From contig NZ_ANFM02000032.1 of the NCBI RefSeq assembly GCF_000333895.2, forward strand, positions 1 to 64,000: DNA of 64,000 nt. The letters are read 5' to 3'. The translations under genes and the position numbers were made by a program. The notes under the pieces were generated by a model that saw only the letters and a program-made list of their open reading frames with translations, had not been told where the DNA came from and did no database searches. The DNA comes from Grimontia indica (GTDB taxonomy: Bacteria > Pseudomonadota > Gammaproteobacteria > Enterobacterales > Vibrionaceae). Positions 1-8,548 of this stretch are shown here, one piece after another. The stretch's first letter is position 1; the number at the start of each line of letters is the position of its first letter.

Positions 1-2823
1 ATTGCGAGGCTCTTTGCTACAGAAAACGGTGGTGAAGTCGGTAAATACCTGATCTACGACGGTGATGTATTGATTGATGAAGTCACCTTCTCATTTGAAG
101 AGGGACACACTGGCATCATCAATATCAGCTCGGATGTTCCTTTTGACCGTGTGGTCCTGGAATCGACTGAACGTAAAGACGATGGCGACAAAAACGGTGG
201 AGACTCTTCGGACTTCGTCATCACCGAAATCACCGTCCATAGCACGGGTGTTTATCAAGTTATCGAAGGCGACACACTAGAATCCACAGCAACTATTCAA
301 GGCTCTCTGTTTAGCAACGACATCGATCCTGAAGGCCACACGTTTAGCATCACTGAAATCAACGGCGAACCGCTCGCCTTTATCGGTGACGAGGCGACGG
401 TCGTCTTCGACGAAGGGATACTGACTATAAATGGTGTGACGGGAGAGTTTGATTTCGAAGCCAATGATCGTGACGAGTTGGGCCAAGGTGAAACCGATAC
501 CTTTATCTTCGACTACACAATCAAAGATGTGAAAGGCGATACCGATACGGCGAAAGTACACATAGACATTATTGGTAAGGAAGCCGTTGTAAAGCCTCAA
601 GCACCTGAGATTATAATTTCCCCACCTAGTGAGTCACTTCAAGAAGCCAAGCTCGCAGATAACGATGTCGCATTGCCAATCGTATCGGGAACAATTGATA
701 TCTCAGATCCCGATTCAGAGCTGGTAGAAAGTAGCGTTTCGCTAAGTATCAATCTGCCTGAAGACAAATCTATTAAAACTGCCTCCGGTGAAACATTGTC
801 TTGGAAATGGATACCTGCAGAAAATGGCGAGACTGCCAAGCTTGTAGGCTATTACCAAGATGCAACCCTAAGCGAGGTGGCTGTTGTCACCGTTGCGCTA
901 ACACCACCAGAGAAAGATGCTGAAGGTAAATGGAGTTATGACGTCACATTGCATGAAGCCATTAAGCATTCTCATACGAATAAATCTAACGATGTCCTAA
1001 ATATCCCAGTAAAAATCACTGTGACTGACGGAGTTCTGACGGATACCGCCGACTTGAATATTCAAGTTGAGGATCACGGGCCTTCAGTCTCAGCACAATC
1101 CCCGACGTATGATTCGAACGATAGCAGTTCATTCAAACTTAGCGACAACGACGGAGGAATAACGTTAAAAGGTTATGTGTATACCTCAAACTATCAAAAA
1201 ATAGATGTCAGCCATGGCGTCGATTCTCACGGTAGTCATGGGTATGGCGTCGTTTCGGGAAATGATCATGGGGAAAATGCTTCAAACAAGCATGAAGTAC
1301 AGTATTTGGGTACTGATAGCTTTGAATCGATAGAGGCGGTGCTACCTGAAACGGGTTATAGCGCGAAAATCACTCTGGGCTCTCTTCAGGAGAATGACTC
1401 ATTTGAGACCGAGTTTATTGTCCGCTTCTACAAAGATGGTTCAGTCATCGGCCAAATGCAATTGAGTGAATCTGATCTGGAGTTTACATCGAAAGGACCT
1501 GATAAGTTTGGTTCTGTCACTATCAGCACAACTCAAGGTTTCGATCGTGTCGAACTTATCGCTGTAAATAACGATAACGACCGTGACAACAGTGACTTTA
1601 CGCTAAAAGATCTTGAAATATTTACTGAGCCTCAAACTGATTCCCATCAACAGTCTGGTTCTATCACTGCCAACTTTGGTGGTGATGGTGAAGCGGCGAC
1701 GTTGCCCTTGCAACTGCTGCTGCCAGCTACTCAGCCAAGTCTAACCGTCGCTGGTGAAGCTGTTATCGTGAAGCTAATTGATGGCAATTTGGTCGGTTTG
1801 ATTAACGAAGATGAAAACCAGCCTGCATTTAAAATAACGCTAAACACCAATATTTCCCCACCAGAATGGGTGCTTGAGCAGTATGAAGCCATTGATGGTG
1901 ATTCATTCAGCTTTAATATCCAGATCACCGACAAAGATGGAGACACTAACTCGGATTCGGTAACTGTTGAATTCTCCGATGTCCTTCAACTTCCATCACC
2001 TGAAGGACCAACGCCAACAACGTCAGGGCTTGGTGCAGACGATAGCATTACCATCGACAACAACTCTGACATTAGATTTGTCGGCGGTGCTTTCCCTACA
2101 GGCTCAGGGCAAGCGTATACGGAAGAAGCACTTCGAGAGGCTGGTTGGACGGAATCAGAACACGGCTGGGAGCTCCCTCAACCCATCGTTAAGACCGAGT
2201 ATGACCCACTAACGGGCGCTTACATTAACGGTGGTGGTGGTAACGACAACATTGTTGGAGGAGACGGTGCTGACATCATCCGAGGTGGTTCAAACGGACA
2301 CGGCTCATCTGGCAACGTCGGAGCCCGCGAAGGGGACCGACTTGAGGGTGGAGCCGGTTCAGATACTTTCCTTTGGATGAAAGAGGATTTAGTCAACATT
2401 GGCACGGTAGGCGGATACGACCATATCACTGACTTTATTGGTGATTTCAATCAATACGAGGACAAATTAAACCTTAGCGATCTGGTTGTATTAAGCGACG
2501 ATAACACTTTGGAAAACATGACTGTCAAATACGATGCTGAATCTCGGATTGTCATTTCCATCGATGTAGACGGTATCGACGAGACCGGCAGCAACGCCGA
2601 AGCCGATGGAGAAGTGACACAACATATTGTGTTGGATGAATTCAGCCAAGGTGGTGTCCACAACTCGACAATCTACGAGAGCGACGGCAGCCTGAAAAAT
2701 GATGGAATTGTTATCAATACCTTGATTAATGGCGAAGAAAAGCGACTCGCTATTACTGATAGTGGTGGCGAATTAAGTGTGCAGGTTATCTCGCCGATGC
2801 CCGCACCTGAAGAGTTGCCATAG
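1..2823 (+). CDS. Large type I-secreted adhesin (LapA/BpfA/FrhA-like), C-terminal part
   Basis: The frame is open from base 1 with no start codon, so only the last 940 residues are here. Near the start is a cadherin/VCBS-like Ig fold (about nt 268-570), then further beta-rich Ig-like segments with many Asp, Asn and Gly residues. A roughly 75-residue module ending in FDRVxLxxxxx..DSSDF/DNSDF occurs twice (about nt 4-250 and 1411-1626). The second copy is preceded by a His/Gly-rich stretch (nt 1204-1305). From nt 2230 there are RTX-type glycine/aspartate repeats ([17 protein letters not shown]). These are followed by the GGAGSDTF and DHITDF motifs of the type I secretion target domain (VCA0849 subclass) that ends such adhesins. 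The three exporter genes follow directly. The product is inferred to be exported in one step and held at the cell surface for attachment. The N-terminal retention module and any LapG cleavage site lie outside the window. Confidence 0.9.
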   Translation: MARLFATENGGEVGKYLIYDGDVLIDEVTFSFEEGHTGIINISSDVPFDRVVLESTERKDDGDKNGGDSSDFVITEITVHSTGVYQVIEGDTLESTATIQGSLFSNDIDPEGHTFSITEINGEPLAFIGDEATVVFDEGILTINGVTGEFDFEANDRDELGQGETDTFIFDYTIKDVKGDTDTAKVHIDIIGKEAVVKPQAPEIIISPPSESLQEAKLADNDVALPIVSGTIDISDPDSELVESSVSLSINLPEDKSIKTASGETLSWKWIPAENGETAKLVGYYQDATLSEVAVVTVALTPPEKDAEGKWSYDVTLHEAIKHSHTNKSNDVLNIPVKITVTDGVLTDTADLNIQVEDHGPSVSAQSPTYDSNDSSSFKLSDNDGGITLKGYVYTSNYQKIDVSHGVDSHGSHGYGVVSGNDHGENASNKHEVQYLGTDSFESIEAVLPETGYSAKITLGSLQENDSFETEFIVRFYKDGSVIGQMQLSESDLEFTSKGPDKFGSVTISTTQGFDRVELIAVNNDNDRDNSDFTLKDLEIFTEPQTDSHQQSGSITANFGGDGEAATLPLQLLLPATQPSLTVAGEAVIVKLIDGNLVGLINEDENQPAFKITLNTNISPPEWVLEQYEAIDGDSFSFNIQITDKDGDTNSDSVTVEFSDVLQLPSPEGPTPTTSGLGADDSITIDNNSDIRFVGGAFPTGSGQAYTEEALREAGWTESEHGWELPQPIVKTEYDPLTGAYINGGGGNDNIVGGDGADIIRGGSNGHGSSGNVGAREGDRLEGGAGSDTFLWMKEDLVNIGTVGGYDHITDFIGDFNQYEDKLNLSDLVVLSDDNTLENMTVKYDAESRIVISIDVDGIDETGSNAEADGEVTQHIVLDEFSQGGVHNSTIYESDGSLKNDGIVINTLINGEEKRLAITDSGGELSVQVISPMPAPEELP

Positions 2824-2841
2824 TTCAAAGATGGTGTTCTG

Positions 2842-2875
2842 GAGCATCGGCTATGTGGCCGATGCTCTTTCGTTA
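2842..2875 (+). terminator. Terminator after the adhesin gene
   Basis: A perfect 10-bp stem, GAGCATCGGC/GCCGATGCTC (2842-2851 and 2858-2867) with a 6-nt loop, is followed by T-rich sequence. It probably reduces read-through from the very long adhesin message into the exporter genes. Confidence 0.75.
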
Positions 2876-2912
2876 ACTCTTTTTGTTTTTATTTTTTCAT
2901 AGAGAGAAATAG

Positions 2913-5090
2913 GTGACTGACGCAGCGATTGCCGAACGCAAACCGCAGCAATGGCGCATTAGTGCGTCAACGCAAGCGGTAGACGACCCGTTGTTAGATT
3001 GCTTGGTCTTTTTGACTGAGCACTATGGTTCGCCGTGCTCGGGAGATGCCTTAACGGCAGGTCTTCCGATGACAGATGCCCTGCTGACACCGGATTTATT
3101 TCCTCAGGCTGCAGCCCGTGCAGGGCTGACGGCCAAGCTTTCCCGCAGGCAATTAAAAGCACTACCAAAGCTTTTATTGCCCTGCATACTTCTTTTGACC
3201 GACAAAAAAGCTTGTATTCTTCGTGAGATAAGCACCAAAGAAGGTACAGCATTAATCCAAACTTCTGAGACTGGAGGCGAGGAAGAAATCTCCTTAGCAG
3301 ATCTGGAAGCCATGTATACCGGCTATGCGTTTTTGGTTAAACGCCAGTACCGTGGTGACAACAGCATCGATCTGCACCTCCACGACACCAAAATCCATTG
3401 GTTCTGGCAGACCGTTAAGGATGCCTCGCCCATTTATCGCGATGCGCTGATTGCCTCTGTGCTGGTAAACATTTTCGCGTTGGTTTCACCTCTGTTTGTC
3501 ATGAATGTCTACGACAAAGTGGTACCTAACCTTGCGTTTGAATCACTTTGGGTACTGGCAACCGGTGCGCTGATAGCCTTTAGCTTTGACTTTCTGATGA
3601 AAAAGATGCGCTCTTACCTGATTGATATTGCAGGTAAGAAAGTCGATATCATTGTGTCTTCTCGTCTGTTCGCTCGCCTTATGGGGATCCCACTTGAGAA
3701 GCGAGCAAAAAGTGTCGGCGGTATGGCGAAGCAGCTTGGCGAATTTGACGGCATCAGAGATATGCTGACCTCTGCCACCATCACCACCTTAGTAGATTTG
3801 CCGTTCGCGCTTTTCTTCCTGTTTGTGATTTATATCTTCGCTGGTGATTTGGCAGCTGTCCCTGTCGTCGCTGGCATTCTTATTGTCGGCTATGCCCTGC
3901 TGGTTCAGCCAAAGCTCAAAGCCGCCATTGAAGAATCAAACAAATATGCCAGCCAAAAGCATGGCCATTTGATTGAAAGTCTCTCGGCACTGGAAGGCAT
4001 CAAAGCCAATGTCGCGGAAGGAATAGTTCAAAAGAGCTGGCAGCAGATGACCGCTCACACGGCAAACTGGAACCTCAAGGTGAAACAAATCACCAACTCA
4101 GTTTCCTACTTTGCCTCTTTTATTGTGCAGGTCACCTCTGTTGCGGTTGTTGTCCTCGGTGTTTATCGCGTAGCAGATGCGCAAATTACCATGGGTGGGA
4201 TTATCGCAGCGGTAATGCTTTCAAGCCGAGCCGTGTCGCCAATGGCGCAACTGGCAGGTCTCATGAGCCGCTGGAATCAGACACAATCCGGTATGCGTCA
4301 GCTCAATGCCATGATGGATCAGGAAGATGAGTTTGCAAACAAAGGCCACTTGGTTAGCCGCAAGCGCCTTAAAGGTGATATCTACGCAGACAATATTGGT
4401 TTTAGCTACCCAGAGTCAGAAAAACCAACCCTCCACCCCACCAGCCTGACCATCAACGCTGGCGAGAAAATTGCCATTCTTGGTAAGAACGGTACAGGTA
4501 AAAGTACCCTTATCCGAATGCTATCAGGCCTTTATCAGCCAACGGCAGGCAGCTTGCGATTTGATGGTATCGATGCCAAGCAAATTCACCCAGCAGATCT
4601 GCGTCGCAATGTGGGTTATCTGGCGCAGGATGTAACGTTATTTCACGGTACGATACGCGAAAATATCATGTTTGGCACAAGACAGGTGACAGAGCACCAG
4701 TTAATCCGTGCCACACAACTGTCAGGTGTGGGGATATTTACCTCGCAGGACAGTGAAGGACTTGATAAGCAGGTGGGAGAACGTGGTGAGGCCCTCTCCC
4801 GTGGTCAGCGACAATCTGTCGCACTGGCTCGTGCTCTGCTCAATGACCCGCCACTACTCATCATGGACGAGCCAACCGCCAGCCTTGATGCCCATGCGGA
4901 AAACCAATTTATTCATGCCATGAAGTTCGCCTCGAAAGACCGCACTTTGGTGATGATCACTCACAAGATGGCGCTGCTTCAATTGGTTGACCGTGTGATT
5001 GTGATGGACAAAGGCCGCATTGTCATGGATGGACCAAGGGATAAGGTGCTTGAGCGTCTAAACGCCAACGGAGGAGGTCAAAATGACTAA
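2913..5090 (+). CDS. lapB: Type I secretion ABC transporter of the adhesin (LapB-like)
   Basis: This 725-residue inner-membrane exporter ATPase starts at GTG after a purine-rich AGAGAGAAATAG. Residues about 20-150 form a C39-peptidase-like domain. It lacks an obvious catalytic Cys-His arrangement, as is usual for RTX-adhesin exporters, where the domain only binds substrate. About six membrane helices follow (residues 165-440). The nucleotide-binding domain has Walker A GKNGTGKST (near residue 523), the signature LSRGQRQ (near 629) and Walker B LLIMDEPTAS (near 648). It overlaps the membrane-fusion gene by 8 nt, so the two are translationally coupled. In the Lap/Bpf systems this protein energises secretion of the giant adhesin encoded just upstream. 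The family call is firm; the lap name is by analogy with Pseudomonas. Confidence 0.93.
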   Translation: MTDAAIAERKPQQWRISASTQAVDDPLLDCLVFLTEHYGSPCSGDALTAGLPMTDALLTPDLFPQAAARAGLTAKLSRRQLKALPKLLLPCILLLTDKKACILREISTKEGTALIQTSETGGEEEISLADLEAMYTGYAFLVKRQYRGDNSIDLHLHDTKIHWFWQTVKDASPIYRDALIASVLVNIFALVSPLFVMNVYDKVVPNLAFESLWVLATGALIAFSFDFLMKKMRSYLIDIAGKKVDIIVSSRLFARLMGIPLEKRAKSVGGMAKQLGEFDGIRDMLTSATITTLVDLPFALFFLFVIYIFAGDLAAVPVVAGILIVGYALLVQPKLKAAIEESNKYASQKHGHLIESLSALEGIKANVAEGIVQKSWQQMTAHTANWNLKVKQITNSVSYFASFIVQVTSVAVVVLGVYRVADAQITMGGIIAAVMLSSRAVSPMAQLAGLMSRWNQTQSGMRQLNAMMDQEDEFANKGHLVSRKRLKGDIYADNIGFSYPESEKPTLHPTSLTINAGEKIAILGKNGTGKSTLIRMLSGLYQPTAGSLRFDGIDAKQIHPADLRRNVGYLAQDVTLFHGTIRENIMFGTRQVTEHQLIRATQLSGVGIFTSQDSEGLDKQVGERGEALSRGQRQSVALARALLNDPPLLIMDEPTASLDAHAENQFIHAMKFASKDRTLVMITHKMALLQLVDRVIVMDKGRIVMDGPRDKVLERLNANGGGQND

Positions 5091-6465
5091 CGCACTAAAG
5101 CGTGATGACATTGAAATGACCGATGACGTCTATGGTGCCATGCTGACAGACGCGCCGGTGCGTTACCGTCTTGTTATCTGGGGCGTATTTGCTTTCTTCG
5201 CTGCCATTATCGCCTGGGCGGCATTTGCTTCTTTAGACCGTGTCACCCGCGGTGAAGGCAAGGTTATTCCTTCCTCTCAGGTCCAGCTCATTCAAAGCTT
5301 GGATGGCGGTATTTTACAAGCCATGTATGTGCAAGAAGGCCAGTTAGTCAAACAAGGCGAGCCCCTAGCCCGCATTGATGATACCCGCTTCCGTTCTGAC
5401 TTTGCGCAGCAAGAAGAAGAAGTCTCCAGCCTACGTGCCAACATTATTCGTATGCGATCAGAGCTTCGCAGCATTGAGCTGTCTCCTACCGCGCCAAATT
5501 GGCGGGAACAAATTGCCATCACCCTGTCTCCGCTTGAGTTTCCTAGCGAGCTTGAAGAGTCAGAGCCTGCGCTTATTGAAGGGCAGCGTCAGGAATACGA
5601 AGGCCGTTTATTGGATCTGAAAAACCGCCTTGAGATTTTGGCTCGCCAAATTTTACAAAAACAGCAAGAGAGTCAGGAAGTCGAATCCAAAATTCGCACT
5701 TTGTCAGACAGTTTCGGCCTGATAAAGCGTGAACTCAAGATTACTATTCCATTGGCGAAAAAAGGCATCGTTTCAGAAGTCGATTTGCTCAAACTCGAGC
5801 GCCAGGTCAATGATCTCAAAGGCGAGTTGGACTCCCTTCGCCTAATGCAGCCGAAAATCAAAGCGACGGTCGATGAAGCCATTTTGAAACGTCGCGAAGC
5901 GGTTCTTGCATTCAGCAATGAAACCCGCTCAAAGATGAGTGAGTTGGAAACCCGTCTTTCTCGCTTAAGCCAAGCCCAGGTAGGCGCACAAGATAAAGTA
6001 GACAAAGCCGTTATCACTGCGCCAGTCACCGGCACTATCAAAACCATTCATATCAATACCCTTGGAGGCGTCGTTCAGCCGGGTGTTGATTTGATAGAAA
6101 TCGTTCCTGCCGAGGATCAGCTTCTTATCGAAGCCAAGATCGCACCGAAGGATATCGCGTTCCTGCACGCGGGCCTGCCTTCCGTCGTTAAGGTAACGGC
6201 ATACGATTTTACGCGTTATGGCGGCCTCAACGGTACGTTGGAGCACATCAGCGCGGACACTACGCAGGATGAAGAGGGTAACAGCTTTTATCTGGTTAGG
6301 ATCAGGACAGAGAAATCCAGTCTAGAGAAAAAGGATGGCAGCGAACTGCCGATCATTCCGGGCATGTTGACCTCTGTCGACATCATTACCGGTAAACGGA
6401 CAGTTCTCGACTATTTGCTAAATCCCATACTGAGAGCGAAAGAGTCAGCGCTCCGTGAGCGCTGA
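5083..6465 (+). CDS. lapC: Type I secretion membrane-fusion protein, HlyD family (LapC-like)
   Basis: This 460-residue periplasmic adaptor joins the ABC exporter to the outer-membrane channel. One N-terminal membrane anchor (about residues 28-50) is followed by a lipoyl-like half (GGILQAMYVQEGQLVKQGEP), a long coiled coil rich in Glu, Arg and Leu (about 95-290), and the returning lipoyl and beta-barrel half (VITAPVTGTIKTI onward). The ATG lies within the end of the ABC gene, and GGAGGAG (5070-5076) is a strong ribosome-binding site. Length and domain order are normal for type I secretion adaptors. Confidence 0.93.
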   Translation: MTNALKRDDIEMTDDVYGAMLTDAPVRYRLVIWGVFAFFAAIIAWAAFASLDRVTRGEGKVIPSSQVQLIQSLDGGILQAMYVQEGQLVKQGEPLARIDDTRFRSDFAQQEEEVSSLRANIIRMRSELRSIELSPTAPNWREQIAITLSPLEFPSELEESEPALIEGQRQEYEGRLLDLKNRLEILARQILQKQQESQEVESKIRTLSDSFGLIKRELKITIPLAKKGIVSEVDLLKLERQVNDLKGELDSLRLMQPKIKATVDEAILKRREAVLAFSNETRSKMSELETRLSRLSQAQVGAQDKVDKAVITAPVTGTIKTIHINTLGGVVQPGVDLIEIVPAEDQLLIEAKIAPKDIAFLHAGLPSVVKVTAYDFTRYGGLNGTLEHISADTTQDEEGNSFYLVRIRTEKSSLEKKDGSELPIIPGMLTSVDIITGKRTVLDYLLNPILRAKESALRER

Positions 6466-6487
6466 TAATAATAACAAGGAGAGAGTA

Positions 6488-7894
6488 ATGAAAAACAGTG
6501 TTGGCCACGCGCTCAGAAGAAGTGTTACCGCTTTGGCAGTTGCGGCGACCTTACTTCCTGCAGCGGCTGCTGCTCAATCACTCGAGCAGGCAGTAGCAAC
6601 AGCACTGGATACCAACCCGCAAATCAGGCAAGCATTCAATCGCTTTAAGGCAAGCGAAGAGCAAGTCAATCAAGCCAGTGCGGGCTACTATCCAACCATC
6701 GACTTTGATGCTGGTATTGGCCGAGAGTGGACGGAAAGTCCGTCGACCAGACGAGACTCTGTAACCTACGGTGTCGATGAAGAAGTTGAATTGACGCGCC
6801 GCGAAATCGGCGTATCACTTCGTCAGGTGCTTTTCAGTGGTTTCCAAACCACTAATGAAGTGAAACGGACCGAATTCGAAGCCAGTGCCGAACAGTGGAC
6901 CCTATACGCTACTGCAGAAGATTTGGCACTAGAAGTCTCGCGCGCTTATCTCGAGTTCTTGCGTGCAGAGCAAATAGTAGGGCTCGCACAACATAACTTG
7001 GAAAGCCATCAGGTTATCTATGATCAGGTCAAACAGAAAACCGACTCTGGTCTTGGCTCAACCGCTGACTTGTCCCAAGTCACCGGTCGACTGGCTCGTG
7101 CACACTCAAACCTAATCTCAGCGCAGAACAACCTCTCTGATGCCAAAATTTCCTACCAACGCATTGTGAACCGCGCGCCAGAAGATACTCGTATTCCGGT
7201 GCCGGATGCCGTGATGCTGCCAACCTCTTTGGAATCAGCAATGGAAATGGCAAAAGCAGTGCATCCAACCTTACGAGCTGCAGGCAATGACATCAAAGCA
7301 GCCAAAGCACAACGCGCGGCCGCAAAAGGTAACTACTATCCGGAAGTGACTTTTGACCTGTCAGCCAGCTGGGATGACAACCTAGATGGTAACGACGGCA
7401 CTTCTTTGAGTGGTGGTCCTGATGTTGGCGGAAACAATGATGAAATCCTTGCTATGGTTCGTGTCAATTACAACCTGTTCTCTGGCGGTGCAGATAAAGC
7501 CCGTGAGCGTGAAGCTGCTTACAGTATCAATGAATCAAAAGCAGTTCAGCTCAATGCCTACAGGGACATTGAAGAAGGCACCACCCTAGCTTGGAATGCC
7601 CGCGTTTTCCTGAAACAGCAAATGCAGTACCTCCGCCAGCACGTTGAAGCAGCAACAGAAACACGAAATGCTTATGAAGATCAGTTCAAACTGGGTCAAC
7701 GCACACTGATTGATGTGCTGGATTCAGAAAATGAACTGTTCCAGGCACGTCGGGAATATCTAACAGCGGAATATGATGATCTGATTGCCCAATATCGACT
7801 GCTGAATGCCACCGGGCAGTTGTTGGCATCACTGCGCATCACCACCCCCGAAGTATGGAAAGGTGACGAGAACTACGAAGGAGGGGTACAGTAA
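6488..7894 (+). CDS. lapE: TolC-family outer-membrane protein of the adhesin secretion system (LapE/AggA-like)
   Basis: This 468-residue outer-membrane efflux channel subunit has a signal peptide (basic MKNSVGHALRR, then an Ala-rich core ending around AAAAAQS). The TolC start motif SLEQAVATALDTNP follows, then two repeated helical and strand halves, the second starting near SLESAMEMAKAVHP. ATG 6488 is chosen because AAGGAGAG precedes it and the signal peptide begins there. A GTG 33 nt upstream would add residues with no signal-peptide character. Its stop overlaps the next ATG by one base (TAATG). It is inferred to complete the trans-envelope conduit for the adhesin. Confidence 0.93.
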   Translation: MKNSVGHALRRSVTALAVAATLLPAAAAAQSLEQAVATALDTNPQIRQAFNRFKASEEQVNQASAGYYPTIDFDAGIGREWTESPSTRRDSVTYGVDEEVELTRREIGVSLRQVLFSGFQTTNEVKRTEFEASAEQWTLYATAEDLALEVSRAYLEFLRAEQIVGLAQHNLESHQVIYDQVKQKTDSGLGSTADLSQVTGRLARAHSNLISAQNNLSDAKISYQRIVNRAPEDTRIPVPDAVMLPTSLESAMEMAKAVHPTLRAAGNDIKAAKAQRAAAKGNYYPEVTFDLSASWDDNLDGNDGTSLSGGPDVGGNNDEILAMVRVNYNLFSGGADKAREREAAYSINESKAVQLNAYRDIEEGTTLAWNARVFLKQQMQYLRQHVEAATETRNAYEDQFKLGQRTLIDVLDSENELFQARREYLTAEYDDLIAQYRLLNATGQLLASLRITTPEVWKGDENYEGGVQ

Positions 7895-8487
7895 TGAAAA
7901 AGACACTCGCTATTCTTTCAGTACTGCTCTTGGCAGGCTGCAGCTCACAAGACATTGTGACCATGCAGGACGAATCACCACAAGTGAACGATCTTCGCGA
8001 CCTTGACTATGACGGCGTGATCAAAGCCCGTGAAAAATGTGAGGAGACACTGCATGGAGCAGCTGTCGACAACGATGGTTGCCCGAAAGATAAAACCGTT
8101 AAGCAGAGCTTTCGTCTGAATGTCACATTCCCGAATGACTCTTCAGAATTACGTCCAAGCAACTATGCCAAACTTGAGCAGTTGGCGGATTTTCTAAACG
8201 ATCAAACTGATGCCAATGTCACCATCGAAGGCCACGCTAGCAAAGTCGGAAGCCCCGAATATAACCTCGCACTGTCTCAACGTCGCGCTGACGCAGTAGC
8301 GAAAGCATTAGTCAACGACTTCGGTATCGATGCATCTCGTGTTGAGGCCATTGGCTACGGCGACACCGAACCACTGATCGATGAAGACTCTGAATATGCA
8401 CATGATGTGAACCGACGTGTCATGGCCACCCTTTCAGGTAGCTACAGCACCACGGACATGCGCTGGACTATTTTTACAGCCAATTGA
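7894..8487 (+). CDS. OmpA-domain outer-membrane lipoprotein of the Lap/Bpf locus
   Basis: A 197-residue protein with a type II signal peptide: the lipobox LAGC puts the lipidated cysteine at residue 16. The C-terminal half (about residues 75-185) is an OmpA-like peptidoglycan-binding domain, with VTIEGHASKVG followed by NLALSQRRADAV. It is translationally coupled to the tolC-like gene. In Shewanella an OmpA-domain gene occupies the same place in the bpfA operon, before bpfG and bpfD. Its probable role is to anchor or stabilise the secretion or adhesin complex on peptidoglycan; this is inference from context. Confidence 0.9.
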   Translation: MKKTLAILSVLLLAGCSSQDIVTMQDESPQVNDLRDLDYDGVIKAREKCEETLHGAAVDNDGCPKDKTVKQSFRLNVTFPNDSSELRPSNYAKLEQLADFLNDQTDANVTIEGHASKVGSPEYNLALSQRRADAVAKALVNDFGIDASRVEAIGYGDTEPLIDEDSEYAHDVNRRVMATLSGSYSTTDMRWTIFTAN

Positions 8488-8493
8488 TGGGTA

Positions 8494-8518
8494 AAGACCG
8501 ACAGCTACTGTCGGTCTT
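8494..8518 (+). terminator. Strong stem-loop between the OmpA-like gene and lapD
   Basis: An 11-bp perfect stem (AAGACCGACAG/CTGTCGGTCTT, loop CTA) lies directly after the stop codon. No real T-tract follows, so it may be a Rho-dependent end, an mRNA-stabilising hairpin, or a weak terminator. Confidence 0.5.
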
Positions 8519-8548
8519 CACTTACTGTGTGTTAATTAGAGACTCACT

